Translations under genes and position numbers: made by a program
Notes under the pieces: model-generated
What the model was told of the DNA's origin: nothing
Seen by the model: the letters and a program-made list of their open reading frames with translations, nothing else
Databases searched by the model: none
Origin: Enterobacter sp. 10-1
Lineage (GTDB): Bacteria > Pseudomonadota > Gammaproteobacteria > Enterobacterales > Enterobacteriaceae
Assembly: GCA_002270295.1 (NCBI GenBank)
Contig: NISF01000001.1
Coordinates: forward strand, 868,001-932,000
Direction of reading: 5' to 3'
Length of the DNA: 64,000 nt
Shown: one piece after another, positions 46,420 to 54,992 of the stretch
Layout: every line of letters starts with the position of its first letter
Position numbering within the stretch: the stretch's first letter is position 1

Positions 46420-46597
46420 TCTTATCGGGTTGGTGTATTGATAAATGGATATTTTCAATTTCAATCATCAAATACCTGTCGATTCACAGCGCCTTGCCGG
46501 CATTGTCTGATTATTTACAGGCATCTGCGATGAGCGATAAATTCACGACGGATTAATCACCCCGCAGTCATGCATTAGCGTATCTTTCTTCTTGTAA

Positions 46598-46684
46598 CCG
46601 GTTCTGCTCTTCGCTTTAAAACGCCCGGTTCTGCTCTTCGCTTTAAAACGCCCGGTTCTGCTCTTCGCTTTAAAACGCCCGGTT
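46598..46684 (+). repeat. Tandem direct repeat, 27 bp x 3.2
   Basis: Units begin at 46598, 46625 and 46652, each reading CCGGTTCTGCTCTTCGCTTT plus AAAACGC, identical across three copies. A partial fourth (CCGGTT) starts at 46679. The array ends about 105 bp before the GntR start codon. There are no spacers, so it is not a CRISPR array. It may be a slipped-strand variable repeat within the promoter region. Confidence 0.9.
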
Positions 46685-46789
46685 TTGCATCTGCGATCCT
46701 GCTGGAATAGTGAACATCAAAGTGTTGCACAACGGACATGGCTTACGTAAATTCATAGATATGAACCTTGTCCGCATACGGAAAATATC

Positions 46790-47506
46790 ATGGATGTGAC
46801 AGCACTGAAGAAAACCACGCTTACCGAGCAGATTATGGAGCAGATCGCTTTGCAGATCACCTCCGGAAAGCTCAGACCCGGCCAGCGCTTGCCGAACGAA
46901 CGGGCGATGGGGGAGATGTTCAACGTCACGCGCAGCCGGGTACGTGAAGCGCTGCGCGCACTATCGCTGATCGGGCTTATTGAGATAAAACCAGGCGATG
47001 GCAGCTATGTCTGCGAAAACAAACCGCAGCTTCCTGAAGAGACGATGACCTGGATCTTCCATAAAGAGATTCACAACCTCGATGAAATCTATGCCGCGAG
47101 GAAGCTTATCGAAGAAGAGGTGTATCTCACCGCGATCGGCGTGGTGAACCATGACAATCTTATTCGTTTCCAGTCGATAATTGACCAGATGGCGGAGCTT
47201 ATTGTCCAGGACGGTCAACCGGAAGCCTATCACCAGCTGCTTGATGAATACGACCTGTTGATGGGCCGTCTGTGCGGTAACCAGATTTATGACAAGTTGA
47301 TGCAGACCATCGTGATGCTGCGTAAAGACTTCTCGCGCAAGCTGCTTAACGCTGATGGTGCGATGGCGCATAGCTTTAAGCTGCGGCTGAGCATTCATGA
47401 GGCCTTTATCCAGCGAGATAAGGTCCAGCTGCGTAAAAATCTGAAGTCCTTCTATCAGTCTTCGCGCAAATTTTACGATCGCATCGCGGATAATAAAGAC
47501 AAATAA
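46790..47506 (+). CDS. GntR/FadR-family regulator (FCD domain)
   Basis: This 238-residue regulator has an N-terminal wHTH (about 8-75) with LRPGQRLPNERAMGEMFNVT and SRVREALRALSLIGLI, followed by an all-helical FCD ligand domain. It is co-directional with and 1 bp from the IclR gene. The two face the CoA-transferase genes end to end and likely regulate the divergent CoA-transferase/RhaT-type region at 48-58 kb. Relatives bind sugar acids or keto-acids. Confidence 0.9.
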   Translation: MDVTALKKTTLTEQIMEQIALQITSGKLRPGQRLPNERAMGEMFNVTRSRVREALRALSLIGLIEIKPGDGSYVCENKPQLPEETMTWIFHKEIHNLDEIYAARKLIEEEVYLTAIGVVNHDNLIRFQSIIDQMAELIVQDGQPEAYHQLLDEYDLLMGRLCGNQIYDKLMQTIVMLRKDFSRKLLNADGAMAHSFKLRLSIHEAFIQRDKVQLRKNLKSFYQSSRKFYDRIADNKDK

Positions 47507-47507
47507 T

Positions 47508-48245
47508 ATGGCCAGAGTTAAATCTGCGGAGAGATCTTTCCGCCTGTTGGAGCTGATTGCCAGCCATCGCGAGGGACTGAGCTTCACCGATCTGCAAACC
47601 AGCCTCGATATCCCCAGAAGCTCCGCCCATAGCCTGATTCAGGAGTTTCTTGATAACGATTATCTGCTGTATATGCCGGATACGCGCCTGTATCACGCTG
47701 GTCTGGCGTTGATTAAAATTGCCGCTAACTGCATTGAAAGCACCGATCTGGTCCGCGATTTGCGGCTGCTGACCGCATTTCTGAGCAAACGACTGGGCAA
47801 AACCAGCCACGCGGCGATTCTGGACGGCAGGCAGGTGGTTTATCTGGCGAAAGCGCTCGCCCAGGACGATCTCTCATTAATGCGCCATATCGGTAACCAT
47901 CTCCCGGCGCACTGCACCGCCGTTGGCAAAACTCTGCTGAGCCAATACAGCGATGAAGAGATTACGCAGCTTTATGGTGAGACGCCGTTGGAGAAAATGA
48001 CGGTTAACTCGATTGGTACGCTGCCGGTATTACTGGCTGAACTACGCCAGGTGCGCCAGCAGGGCTACGCGCTTGAGCAACGAGAGGCCAACGAACGCGC
48101 AGCCTGTATTGCGCTGCCCATTTACTCTTCTGCTGGAAAAATGGTGGCGGCTTTTAGCGTGACCGTTCTGGCCTACGAGTGGGAGTCGCTGGCGCTTGAT
48201 GATGTGCTTGCGGTGATGAAAGAGTGCCGGGTTCTGGCGCAATAG
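47508..48245 (+). CDS. IclR-family regulator
   Basis: This 245-residue protein has a wHTH (about 5-65; LSFTDLQTSLDIPRSSAHSLIQEFL) followed by the IclR effector domain with HCTAVGKTLLSQYSDEEI and REANERAACIALPIYSS. It begins 1 bp after the GntR stop, so two regulators of different families are made from one transcript, an unusual pairing that suggests joint control of one pathway. Confidence 0.9.
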   Translation: MARVKSAERSFRLLELIASHREGLSFTDLQTSLDIPRSSAHSLIQEFLDNDYLLYMPDTRLYHAGLALIKIAANCIESTDLVRDLRLLTAFLSKRLGKTSHAAILDGRQVVYLAKALAQDDLSLMRHIGNHLPAHCTAVGKTLLSQYSDEEITQLYGETPLEKMTVNSIGTLPVLLAELRQVRQQGYALEQREANERAACIALPIYSSAGKMVAAFSVTVLAYEWESLALDDVLAVMKECRVLAQ

Positions 48246-48251
48246 CTACGG

Positions 48252-48272
48252 TGACCGGGAATGTCCCGGTCA
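48252..48272. terminator. Hairpin between convergent IclR and CoA-transferase genes
   Basis: TGACCGGGA and TCCCGGTCA pair around a 3-nt loop. It lies between two stop codons, so a bidirectional terminator is likely. T-tracts are weak. Confidence 0.6.
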
Positions 48273-48288
48273 TCTGCCTGTGACATCA

Positions 48289-49410
48289 TTATCCAGGATT
48301 ATCCGCGCCAAGCGGCGGTGCGCCGACGAAGCTGGTGAAGGTCTCGCCGTTGATTTTTATTGGACAGCGGGTGGTTTGCAGGGTTTTTCCGCTCTTCAAC
48401 CGGACTTCCTGTAGCATCTTCAGCGACTGGAAGCCTTCGCTGGCAATTAACTGCGGCCAGTCCATCACCTGCGCACACCAGATATCTTCCGCCTCCAGAA
48501 TGTTTAACCACTCCTCGCTTTTCTTATGCCGCAAGTGTTCCAGCAGGATCCGTTTGATATCATCCCGACGGTTGAACCACTCCTGCGGCTGGTTAAACTC
48601 AAGCAGTGCCGGGCATGCCAGCAGGTTCCCCAGAACGGGAATCGGCGCCATCGCCAGTGCGATAAAGCCATCGGCGGTGGGATAAATGCCGTAGGGCGCA
48701 GAAATGTAGGCGTTGGCATTATTGACCGCACTTCTGACCGGCGGCTGCTGACCATCGTTCAACCAGGTGGTTAAGACTTCAAACTGCAGGTCGAGGATGG
48801 TGTCCAGCAGGCTCACCTGGACCAGGCACCCGGCACCGCTGCTGGCCCTTTGTACCAGCCCGGCCATAAGCCCTTGAACCAGATACTCTCCGGCGAAAAT
48901 ATCGCAGACGGAAAGACCAAAGGGAAGCGGGGGCTGATCCTGATTGCCATTGAGCCAGCATAAGCCAGAAAGCGCCTGCACCAGTAAATCCTGACCCGGA
49001 CGGGAAACCCAGGGACCGCTATCGCCGTAGCCGGAAATTTCACCGTAAACCAGACCGGGATTGATTTCATGCAGCGATGCATAGTCCAGACCGAGGCGCT
49101 TTGAGACACCTGGACGATAATTAAAGATAACCACGTCCGCCTGTTCAATTAGCGGGCGCAGGGCGTTTTTTTGCCCCTCGTCTTTGAGATTAACGGTGAT
49201 GCTTTTCTTATTGCGGTTAATGGCGTGGAACAGCGAACTGTCACCATCAATTTGCAGCTCGGAAATATAGAGCTTACGGCAGATATCGCCGCCGTCCGGA
49301 TTTTCAATTTTCGTTACGCTGGCCCCTAAATCGGCGAGGCGAAGCGCAGCCGATGGGCCAGAAAGAAACTGGCTGAAGTCCAGCACATTAATACCTGTTA
49401 GTGGTTTCAT
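48289..49410 (-). CDS. CaiB/BaiF-type CoA-transferase (family III), second gene
   Basis: This 373-residue family III CoA-transferase has GINVLDFSQFLSGPSAALRLADLGASVTKIE at the start (quoted in part as DLGASVTKIE), NRNKKSITVNLKD, and GYGDSGPWVSRPGQDLLVQA, where the family Asp (GQDLL) forms the CoA-thioester intermediate. The ATG at 49410 shares a base with the stop of its paralogue. The two are strongly similar and probably form a heterodimer or act on different acids. Confidence 0.9.
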   Translation of the reverse strand: MKPLTGINVLDFSQFLSGPSAALRLADLGASVTKIENPDGGDICRKLYISELQIDGDSSLFHAINRNKKSITVNLKDEGQKNALRPLIEQADVVIFNYRPGVSKRLGLDYASLHEINPGLVYGEISGYGDSGPWVSRPGQDLLVQALSGLCWLNGNQDQPPLPFGLSVCDIFAGEYLVQGLMAGLVQRASSGAGCLVQVSLLDTILDLQFEVLTTWLNDGQQPPVRSAVNNANAYISAPYGIYPTADGFIALAMAPIPVLGNLLACPALLEFNQPQEWFNRRDDIKRILLEHLRHKKSEEWLNILEAEDIWCAQVMDWPQLIASEGFQSLKMLQEVRLKSGKTLQTTRCPIKINGETFTSFVGAPPLGADNPG

Positions 49411-50564
49411 CAATCAGCCTCCAGTAAGTGAAAATCGGCCTGAATCTGCGCCGTATGCGTCCCTAAAGCTGGCGCGGGGCGGGAGGAGGAGGTGCGCGCA
49501 CCGTTGAAGATCAGCGGCGATTTCAGCATAACGATTGTTTTACCGTCATCGAGTTGAACATCGTGAGTCATGCCCAGTGCGCGGAATCCCTCGCTTGCCG
49601 TCAGGGTTGACCAGTCGCTCACCTCAGCGCACCAGTAGCCGGCTCCCTCGAGTCGTTCCAGCCAAAAAGCGGCGGTTTCAGAGGCCAGAATCCCGGCAAT
49701 CACGCGCTTGATCTCGTCCCTGCGGCTGAACCACTCGTCCGGTTCGCTGTATTCGCTGAGTGCTGAAGAACGCAAAATATCGCCCAGCTTGACCACCGAG
49801 CCCATTGCGAGCGCGATATAGCCTTTTTGGGTGGCATAAATGCCGTAAGGCGCAGCGAGATATGCATGCGCGTTATTGTCCGCGCTGCGGCAGGGCGCAC
49901 GGTGTCCATCGTTAAGCCAGGTGGTCAGCACTTCAAACTGCATGCTGAGCAGTGACTCCATCAGGCTGACTTCAACCCGCCCGCCGGATCGGGTCTTACC
50001 GCGGCGGATCAGGCAGGCCAGGACACCCTGCACCAGATGCGCCCCGGCAAGCGAATCGGCAACCGATAGTGCAAATGGCGTCGGCGGTTGGTCCTTGTTG
50101 CCGTTTAGCCACGTGAGGCCCGACATGGCCTGCACCAGCAGATCCTGACCGGGCTTTTTAACCCACGGTCCCTCGGTACCGTATCCGGTGACCGAGGCAT
50201 AGACCAGCCGCGGATTGAGTTGCTTGACTTCTTCATAGCCAAGGCCAATTTTGTCCATTACGCCGGGGCGGAAATTTTCGATAAGAATATCGGCCTGCGC
50301 GATCAGTCGCTTAACCTGCGCCAGCTCCCGAGAGTCCTTCAGATCGGCCGTGTAGCTCTCTTTACCGCGATTAATGGTATGAAAAAGCAGGCTGTCGTTA
50401 TTGATCCACTGATTGTTAAGACTCAGGTTTCTGCTGGCGTCCCCGCCGCGGGGACGTTCCACTTTGATGACCCTGGCCCCCATATCCGCCAGGCGTAGCG
50501 CAGCGGAAGGCCCGGCCAGAAACTGGCTGAAGTCCAGTACCACTAAACCTGTTAAAGGAAGCAT
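49410..50564 (-). CDS. CaiB/BaiF-type CoA-transferase (family III), first gene
   Basis: This 384-residue paralogue of the next gene has the same family landmarks: VVLDFSQFLAGPSAALRLAD, NRGKESYTADLKD and KPGQDLLVQAMSGL with the catalytic Asp. It moves CoA between carboxylic acids without ATP. It is coupled to the second transferase (TGATG) and 2 bp from the upstream solute-binding-like gene. With the MaoC hydratase in the divergent operon it points to CoA-activation of an unsaturated or hydroxy acid. Confidence 0.9.
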   Translation of the reverse strand: MLPLTGLVVLDFSQFLAGPSAALRLADMGARVIKVERPRGGDASRNLSLNNQWINNDSLLFHTINRGKESYTADLKDSRELAQVKRLIAQADILIENFRPGVMDKIGLGYEEVKQLNPRLVYASVTGYGTEGPWVKKPGQDLLVQAMSGLTWLNGNKDQPPTPFALSVADSLAGAHLVQGVLACLIRRGKTRSGGRVEVSLMESLLSMQFEVLTTWLNDGHRAPCRSADNNAHAYLAAPYGIYATQKGYIALAMGSVVKLGDILRSSALSEYSEPDEWFSRRDEIKRVIAGILASETAAFWLERLEGAGYWCAEVSDWSTLTASEGFRALGMTHDVQLDDGKTIVMLKSPLIFNGARTSSSRPAPALGTHTAQIQADFHLLEAD

Positions 50565-50566
50565 AA

Positions 50567-51709
50567 TTACTCCATTAAGCTGCGTGATTTTTGATAAAGC
50601 GCGTTCAGGCTGGCGAAAACGGCGCCGCCGTTACCGCCGTTCATGACATACTCTCGCACCAGATCGCCGGCATGATCCTGAAAGCTCAAAAAGCCGCTGT
50701 AGCGTGGACGCTTAGCCGAGCGGTCGAGAGTGGGCAGGGTGTCGATGAAGAAATCCAGGCTGCGGCGATTCACTTCTTCATCAAGCCAGGCTCCGCGATG
50801 ACCCGGTTGGCCGCCGTTATCGAAGAAGAGCGTTTTCTGCACCTCCGCCGAAGCGGTATAGCTGGCGTAGGCGAGGGCCGCTTCTTTATGCCGGCATTTT
50901 GCGGAAATCGCCAGCCCGGTCCCGCCGAGAATGGTCTTCAGCGGCTTGCCGTGCCAGGAGACAACATCCGTTGCCTTCAGAAGATAGCGGGCATAACCGG
51001 CGCGGGAATAGTTTGAATAGCCATAGGCGAATGGGCAGTAGCTCCAGGCATCGCGTGTTGAAAGCTGTTCATGAACGGCGATAGGGTCGTAGTCAAAAAT
51101 CTCTTTTGAACAGTGGCTGGCCAGTTCGCGCAGCGCTTCAAGCGCTTCGATGCCAGTGTCGCGGCTGGCGATACTCTCCTCGTCAAACCAGGCGCCGCCG
51201 CGGGTGGCGCAGAGCATTAGAAAGTCCATCAATAAGTTGATCGGGATCCCGGCATAAATGACCTTTCCGGTGCGGGCCAGGGCGAGCAGGTCTTGCCAGG
51301 TTTTCGGCAGGGCGAATTGCCCCTGTTGCAGGTGGTCCGGCCGATAGACGGCGACAGGCGTTGCCGCATCAATGGCCAGAGCGCTCTGGAAGCCGTTGAA
51401 AAGATAGCTTTCATGAGAGCCGCCCACCGAGTTTGCTGCCTGATCGTCAAGGTACGCTTTTGGTAAATGGTCCTGCAGAGGTAAAAGGATCGCTTTCTCT
51501 GCGACAAACCCCGCCCACGGATGGTCAATAACCAGCAGATCATAAAGCCGCGCCAGTTCATCAAGATCGCCATCGGCGAACGCCTGCAATGAACGTTTCT
51601 CCCACACAATTTCGACATCCGGATTTAGCTCGCTGAACCGCTGCGCGGTGGCCATTACGGATGTAAACCCGCGGCTATGACCCCAGGTAATGCCCCTCAA
51701 CGTCATCAT
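50567..51709 (-). CDS. Solute-binding-like protein without signal peptide (second example)
   Basis: This 380-residue protein resembles sugar-type (COG1653-like) extracellular solute-binding proteins: FSELNPDVEIVWEKRSLQAF near the start, LPKTWQDLLALA, and GGTGLAISAKCRHKEAALAY late. It starts MMTLRGITWGHSRGF with GGAG placed correctly for this ATG, so there is no export signal. No ABC permease or ATPase lies in the unit. Its place directly upstream of two CoA-transferases suggests an enzyme-like, sensor or chaperone role in the cytoplasm. Confidence 0.72.
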   Translation of the reverse strand: MMTLRGITWGHSRGFTSVMATAQRFSELNPDVEIVWEKRSLQAFADGDLDELARLYDLLVIDHPWAGFVAEKAILLPLQDHLPKAYLDDQAANSVGGSHESYLFNGFQSALAIDAATPVAVYRPDHLQQGQFALPKTWQDLLALARTGKVIYAGIPINLLMDFLMLCATRGGAWFDEESIASRDTGIEALEALRELASHCSKEIFDYDPIAVHEQLSTRDAWSYCPFAYGYSNYSRAGYARYLLKATDVVSWHGKPLKTILGGTGLAISAKCRHKEAALAYASYTASAEVQKTLFFDNGGQPGHRGAWLDEEVNRRSLDFFIDTLPTLDRSAKRPRYSGFLSFQDHAGDLVREYVMNGGNGGAVFASLNALYQKSRSLME

Positions 51710-51744
51710 AAGAACTCCTTTTTGCAATGAGCTTCACATAAAAT

Positions 51745-51755
51745 TGGTACTACCG
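51745..51755. promoter_or_regulatory. FadR-type operator-like site
   Basis: TGGT-ACT-ACCG is one base short of the TGGT-N3-ACCA dyad recognised by many FCD-type GntR regulators. It lies 36 bp upstream of the leftward solute-binding-like gene, and a GntR/FCD regulator is encoded nearby. Confidence 0.4.
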
Positions 51756-51907
51756 CGCTACCATTGGGGCATAGCTACTGATACTTTTGTAGTCAGATTA
51801 GGTGAAATTGTGATCGGCCTTGAAAAATAATAATTGATCTTTTTTTTCGGTTGACCATAAAAAAAACGAGGATTAGTTTTCTATTAGTTTATATTTGTGG
51901 TCATTAA

Positions 51908-51921
51908 TTCACATATGTGAA
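51908..51921. promoter_or_regulatory. Perfect 14-bp palindrome upstream of the RhaT-like operon
   Basis: TTCACATATGTGAA lies 53 bp before the start of the rightward operon. The half-sites are in the reverse order to a CRP site, so CRP is unlikely. It is a candidate operator for the neighbouring IclR or GntR protein. Confidence 0.45.
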
Positions 51922-51973
51922 CATTGTGGTGAGAAAATCCTTGAGTACACAATCTAATTAACAGGAGAGTTCT

Positions 51974-52984
51974 ATGTTAGCGGGATTTTTTGTCTTGATG
52001 ATCGCTTGTATGTTCCAGGGAAGCTTTGGTCTCGGTATGAAAAACTATCGACCATTTTCCTGGGAAGCCTTTTGGGTGATATTTTCCATTATCGGCATAT
52101 TAATCATTCCTATTGTCTGGACGTGGATTGAAGTTCCCGGATTTTTAAAGTATATCCTGATGACGCCCGCCTGGATTTTATCTATCGCTGCCGCCTGCGG
52201 TTTTCTCTGGGGCATCAGCGCCATTTGGTACGGTAAAGGTATTGATAATATCGGCATGTCTCTGACCGTCGGGATCAATACCGGTGTGGGATGTTCTCTC
52301 GGTTCATTAATTCCACTATTCATCCTTAATAAAATTCCGCCCGCTAATTCACTGATCTGGCTGCTGGCAGGAATGGCGGTGATGCTGATTGGCGTGGGGG
52401 TGATTACTAAAGCCGGTATTCTTAAAGATAAAGAGTCACAGCGGGATGAGTCGCGGGTTAAAAATGACAAATTCGTCAGCGGCCTGCTAATGGCGCTGGC
52501 CTCCGGGTTTGGTACCGCAGCGATGAACGTCGGCTATACCTACGCCAGTCGGGCCAGCGCGCTGGCGGTAGAGGATGGTATTAATCCGGTCAGTGCCAGC
52601 CTGATCGCCTACGTCATCGTTTTTGCATCCGGCGGCTTTATTTCCAATATTGGCTACGCCCTGTGGGTGTTGAGAAAAAACAATACCTTCAGCGACTTTT
52701 CCCGACCAGGTTCGTCCTTCGCATGGTTTAAAGCGTTGTTGACCGGGGGGATTTGGTTCGCCGCGCTGGGATTATATGCCAAGTCAACGGCGCTGCTGGG
52801 CGACCTCGGACCGGTCATCGGCTGGATAGCGTTCCTGTCAGGGGCGCTGATTATTTCCAACGGATGGGGGCTGAAAACGGGTGAATGGCAAGGATATGAA
52901 AAACCTAAAAAAGTTATGCTTCTGGGTAATGTGATTTTAGTTCTCTCCGTCGTTATCGTCGGATACGCCAACGGATTAGCTTAG
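51974..52984 (+). CDS. RhaT-like sugar/H+ symporter (DMT superfamily)
   Basis: This 336-residue protein with about ten membrane segments resembles the L-rhamnose-proton symporter RhaT: GFFVLMIACMFQGSFGLGMK at the start, FLWGISAIWYGKGIDNIG and MALASGFGTAAMNVGYTYA. RBS CAGGAGAG. First gene of a seven-gene rightward operon. The downstream rhamnose/fucose-type mutarotase and FucO-like reductase agree with a 6-deoxyhexose or a derived compound as substrate. Confidence 0.88.
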   Translation: MLAGFFVLMIACMFQGSFGLGMKNYRPFSWEAFWVIFSIIGILIIPIVWTWIEVPGFLKYILMTPAWILSIAAACGFLWGISAIWYGKGIDNIGMSLTVGINTGVGCSLGSLIPLFILNKIPPANSLIWLLAGMAVMLIGVGVITKAGILKDKESQRDESRVKNDKFVSGLLMALASGFGTAAMNVGYTYASRASALAVEDGINPVSASLIAYVIVFASGGFISNIGYALWVLRKNNTFSDFSRPGSSFAWFKALLTGGIWFAALGLYAKSTALLGDLGPVIGWIAFLSGALIISNGWGLKTGEWQGYEKPKKVMLLGNVILVLSVVIVGYANGLA

Positions 52985-53000
52985 AAAAGAGGATAAAGAA

Positions 53001-54056
53001 ATGACAATGCAACTGAACATGCCGCAACGCAGTAAACCCGTCGTCATTATCGGCGCGGGTGGGATCGTCACCGACTCGCACTTACCTGCTTATAGTAAAG
53101 CCGGGTTTCGGGTTCTCGGTCTGTACGATCGGGATTATCAGAAAGCGCAGAGCGTGGCCAGCCAGTGGGATATCCCTCATGCCTGCCAGACTATTGATGA
53201 ACTGATCGTCCTGGCGCAGTCCGAGGGCTGCGTATTTGATATCGCCGTACCAGCTTCTGAGATTCTGCCTATTTTACAAAAATTACCCTCCCACGTTGGT
53301 GCGCTTATTCAAAAACCGATGGGCGAGTCCCTTGAGCAGGCCAAAGCTATTCTTGATTGTTGTCATGAGAAAAATATCACTGCCGGTATTAATTTCCAGC
53401 TACGTCGCGCACCCTTTATGATTGCCGCGAAAAAAATGATTGATGAAGGTCTGCTGGGCGATATTCATGATGTTGAAATGCGCGTTATTTGCCAGACACC
53501 GTGGAATTTATGGAAATTTTTATTTGAGAAACAACGAATGGAGGTTAATTACCACAGCATCCATTATATTGATGCCATCCGTTTCTTCCTCGGCGATCCG
53601 CAGTCCGTTTACTGTAAAACCATGAAGCATCCTAAAATGATGGCGCTGGCGCAAACTCGCTCGTCGATCATTATGGACTACGGCGATGTTATTCGCGCCA
53701 ATATTCATACTAACCACGGCCATGATTATGCGCCGGATAAGCAGGAGTGTTTCTTTAAAATAGAAGGGACCAAAGGCGCGATTAAAATTCAGATTGGGGT
53801 TATTTTGAATTATCCGCAGGGCGCTGACGATAAATTCGAATTTATCCTTGATGATGGCAAAGGGTGGCGAACCCTGCCCGTTGAAGGGACCTGGTTCCCG
53901 GATGCCTTTATTGGCCCGATGGCTGGCCTGCAGTGCAAACTCGAAGACCCGGATTATGTCTGGCTTAACGAGATCAACGATGCGTGGAAAACCATGTGCG
54001 TCGTTGAAGCCTGCTACCAGTCAAGCGCTAGCGGTGCCACTGCGGTGAAATACTGA
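53001..54056 (+). CDS. Gfo/Idh/MocA-family oxidoreductase
   Basis: This 351-residue NAD(P)-dependent dehydrogenase has Rossmann motif VVIIGAGGIVTDSHLPAY near the start and the family Lys-Pro motif in LIQKPMGES; the C-terminal beta-sheet domain holds the substrate. It could oxidise the free sugar at C1 (as the aldo/keto reductase does in the operon at 33-42 kb) or an inositol-like ring. It precedes the lactonase paralogue, which favours C1 oxidation. Confidence 0.88.
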   Translation: MTMQLNMPQRSKPVVIIGAGGIVTDSHLPAYSKAGFRVLGLYDRDYQKAQSVASQWDIPHACQTIDELIVLAQSEGCVFDIAVPASEILPILQKLPSHVGALIQKPMGESLEQAKAILDCCHEKNITAGINFQLRRAPFMIAAKKMIDEGLLGDIHDVEMRVICQTPWNLWKFLFEKQRMEVNYHSIHYIDAIRFFLGDPQSVYCKTMKHPKMMALAQTRSSIIMDYGDVIRANIHTNHGHDYAPDKQECFFKIEGTKGAIKIQIGVILNYPQGADDKFEFILDDGKGWRTLPVEGTWFPDAFIGPMAGLQCKLEDPDYVWLNEINDAWKTMCVVEACYQSSASGATAVKY

Positions 54057-54075
54057 TTACTACGGGAGGTCCGGC

Positions 54076-54945
54076 ATGTTGCACATTACCGATACCCATC
54101 TCCATCTTTGGGATCTGTCGCGTTTTCGTCTGTCGTGGCTAAGCGAGGTTCCGGCGCTGAATCATGATGTTAGCTGGCAGGATTATCGCGCGTTGATCGA
54201 TCAGGATACGTGGTGTATCGATCGCGCGTTGTACGTTGAAGTCGACGTCGTCCCCGACCAGCGCGGGGCGGAAAGCCTGTTTTTACGCGAGCTATGCGCA
54301 GACCCGACGAATTTTGTTGAGGGAGGCATTATCTCGCTCGACCTGCAGCAGCCCGATGCGGTATCGCGATGGCTGACCTCAGACGCGCGTCACCCGGCGG
54401 TAAAGGGCGTACGTCACGTACTGCACGTCGCCAGCCAGCCGTCTGGAGCCTGCCTGACCTCTGCCTTTATCAATAATGTTAATGCGCTGGGTAATGCGGG
54501 GCTCTGTTTTGAGGTATGCCTGCGCAATGAAGATATGGCGGATGCAGTGGCGCTGGCTGAACGGACGTCAACTCCCCTGGTTTTAAATCATATGGGCAAT
54601 GTTGATAGCGTTCGCCTGGCGGAAGACGCGAACTACGCGGCGAACTGGCGGCGAAGTTTGCGCAGGCTGGCGCAGCTGCAGCACGTCTGGTGCAAAGTCT
54701 CCGGCGTCAATATCCCTGCTGGCGAGGATTGCGAGCGGGTTCGGCCGGTTGTGGAGCAGTGCCTTGCAACGTTCTCCGCCGACAGGGTTATGTTCGCCAG
54801 CAATTTTCCGGTCTGTTCGTTGAATACAGGGCTGATCCCGTGGGTCAACACGCTTATACGCATCACCGATGGGCAGGGAAGCGCCTGGCAAGAGCGCTTT
54901 TTTAACCGCAATGCGCAGCAACTCTATCGGTTAACGGAAGCGTGA
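54076..54945 (+). CDS. Amidohydrolase-2 family lactonase, copy B
   Basis: This 289-residue TIM-barrel hydrolase has TDTHLHLWD near residue 5, LVLNHMGN, and MFASNFPV where copy A at 35884 has GGDWPV; both forms occur in the family. GGGAGG lies upstream. It is probably a sugar-lactone hydrolase acting after the Gfo/Idh/MocA enzyme. Copy A and copy B have the same length and similar framework but are well diverged. Confidence 0.86.
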   Translation: MLHITDTHLHLWDLSRFRLSWLSEVPALNHDVSWQDYRALIDQDTWCIDRALYVEVDVVPDQRGAESLFLRELCADPTNFVEGGIISLDLQQPDAVSRWLTSDARHPAVKGVRHVLHVASQPSGACLTSAFINNVNALGNAGLCFEVCLRNEDMADAVALAERTSTPLVLNHMGNVDSVRLAEDANYAANWRRSLRRLAQLQHVWCKVSGVNIPAGEDCERVRPVVEQCLATFSADRVMFASNFPVCSLNTGLIPWVNTLIRITDGQGSAWQERFFNRNAQQLYRLTEA

Positions 54946-54992
54946 TGCTGGAGTCTCTTTAACCGATATCTTTAGCACATCAGGAGTGATAT

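Noticed and set aside
46598-46684. Short regular repeats as a possible CRISPR array
   Set aside because: The 27-bp units are directly adjacent with no spacers and no cas genes are near, so it is a simple tandem repeat.
51880-51925. CRP site in front of the RhaT-like operon
   Set aside because: TGTGA and TCACA elements occur, but in the wrong order or with 8-bp rather than 6-bp spacing.
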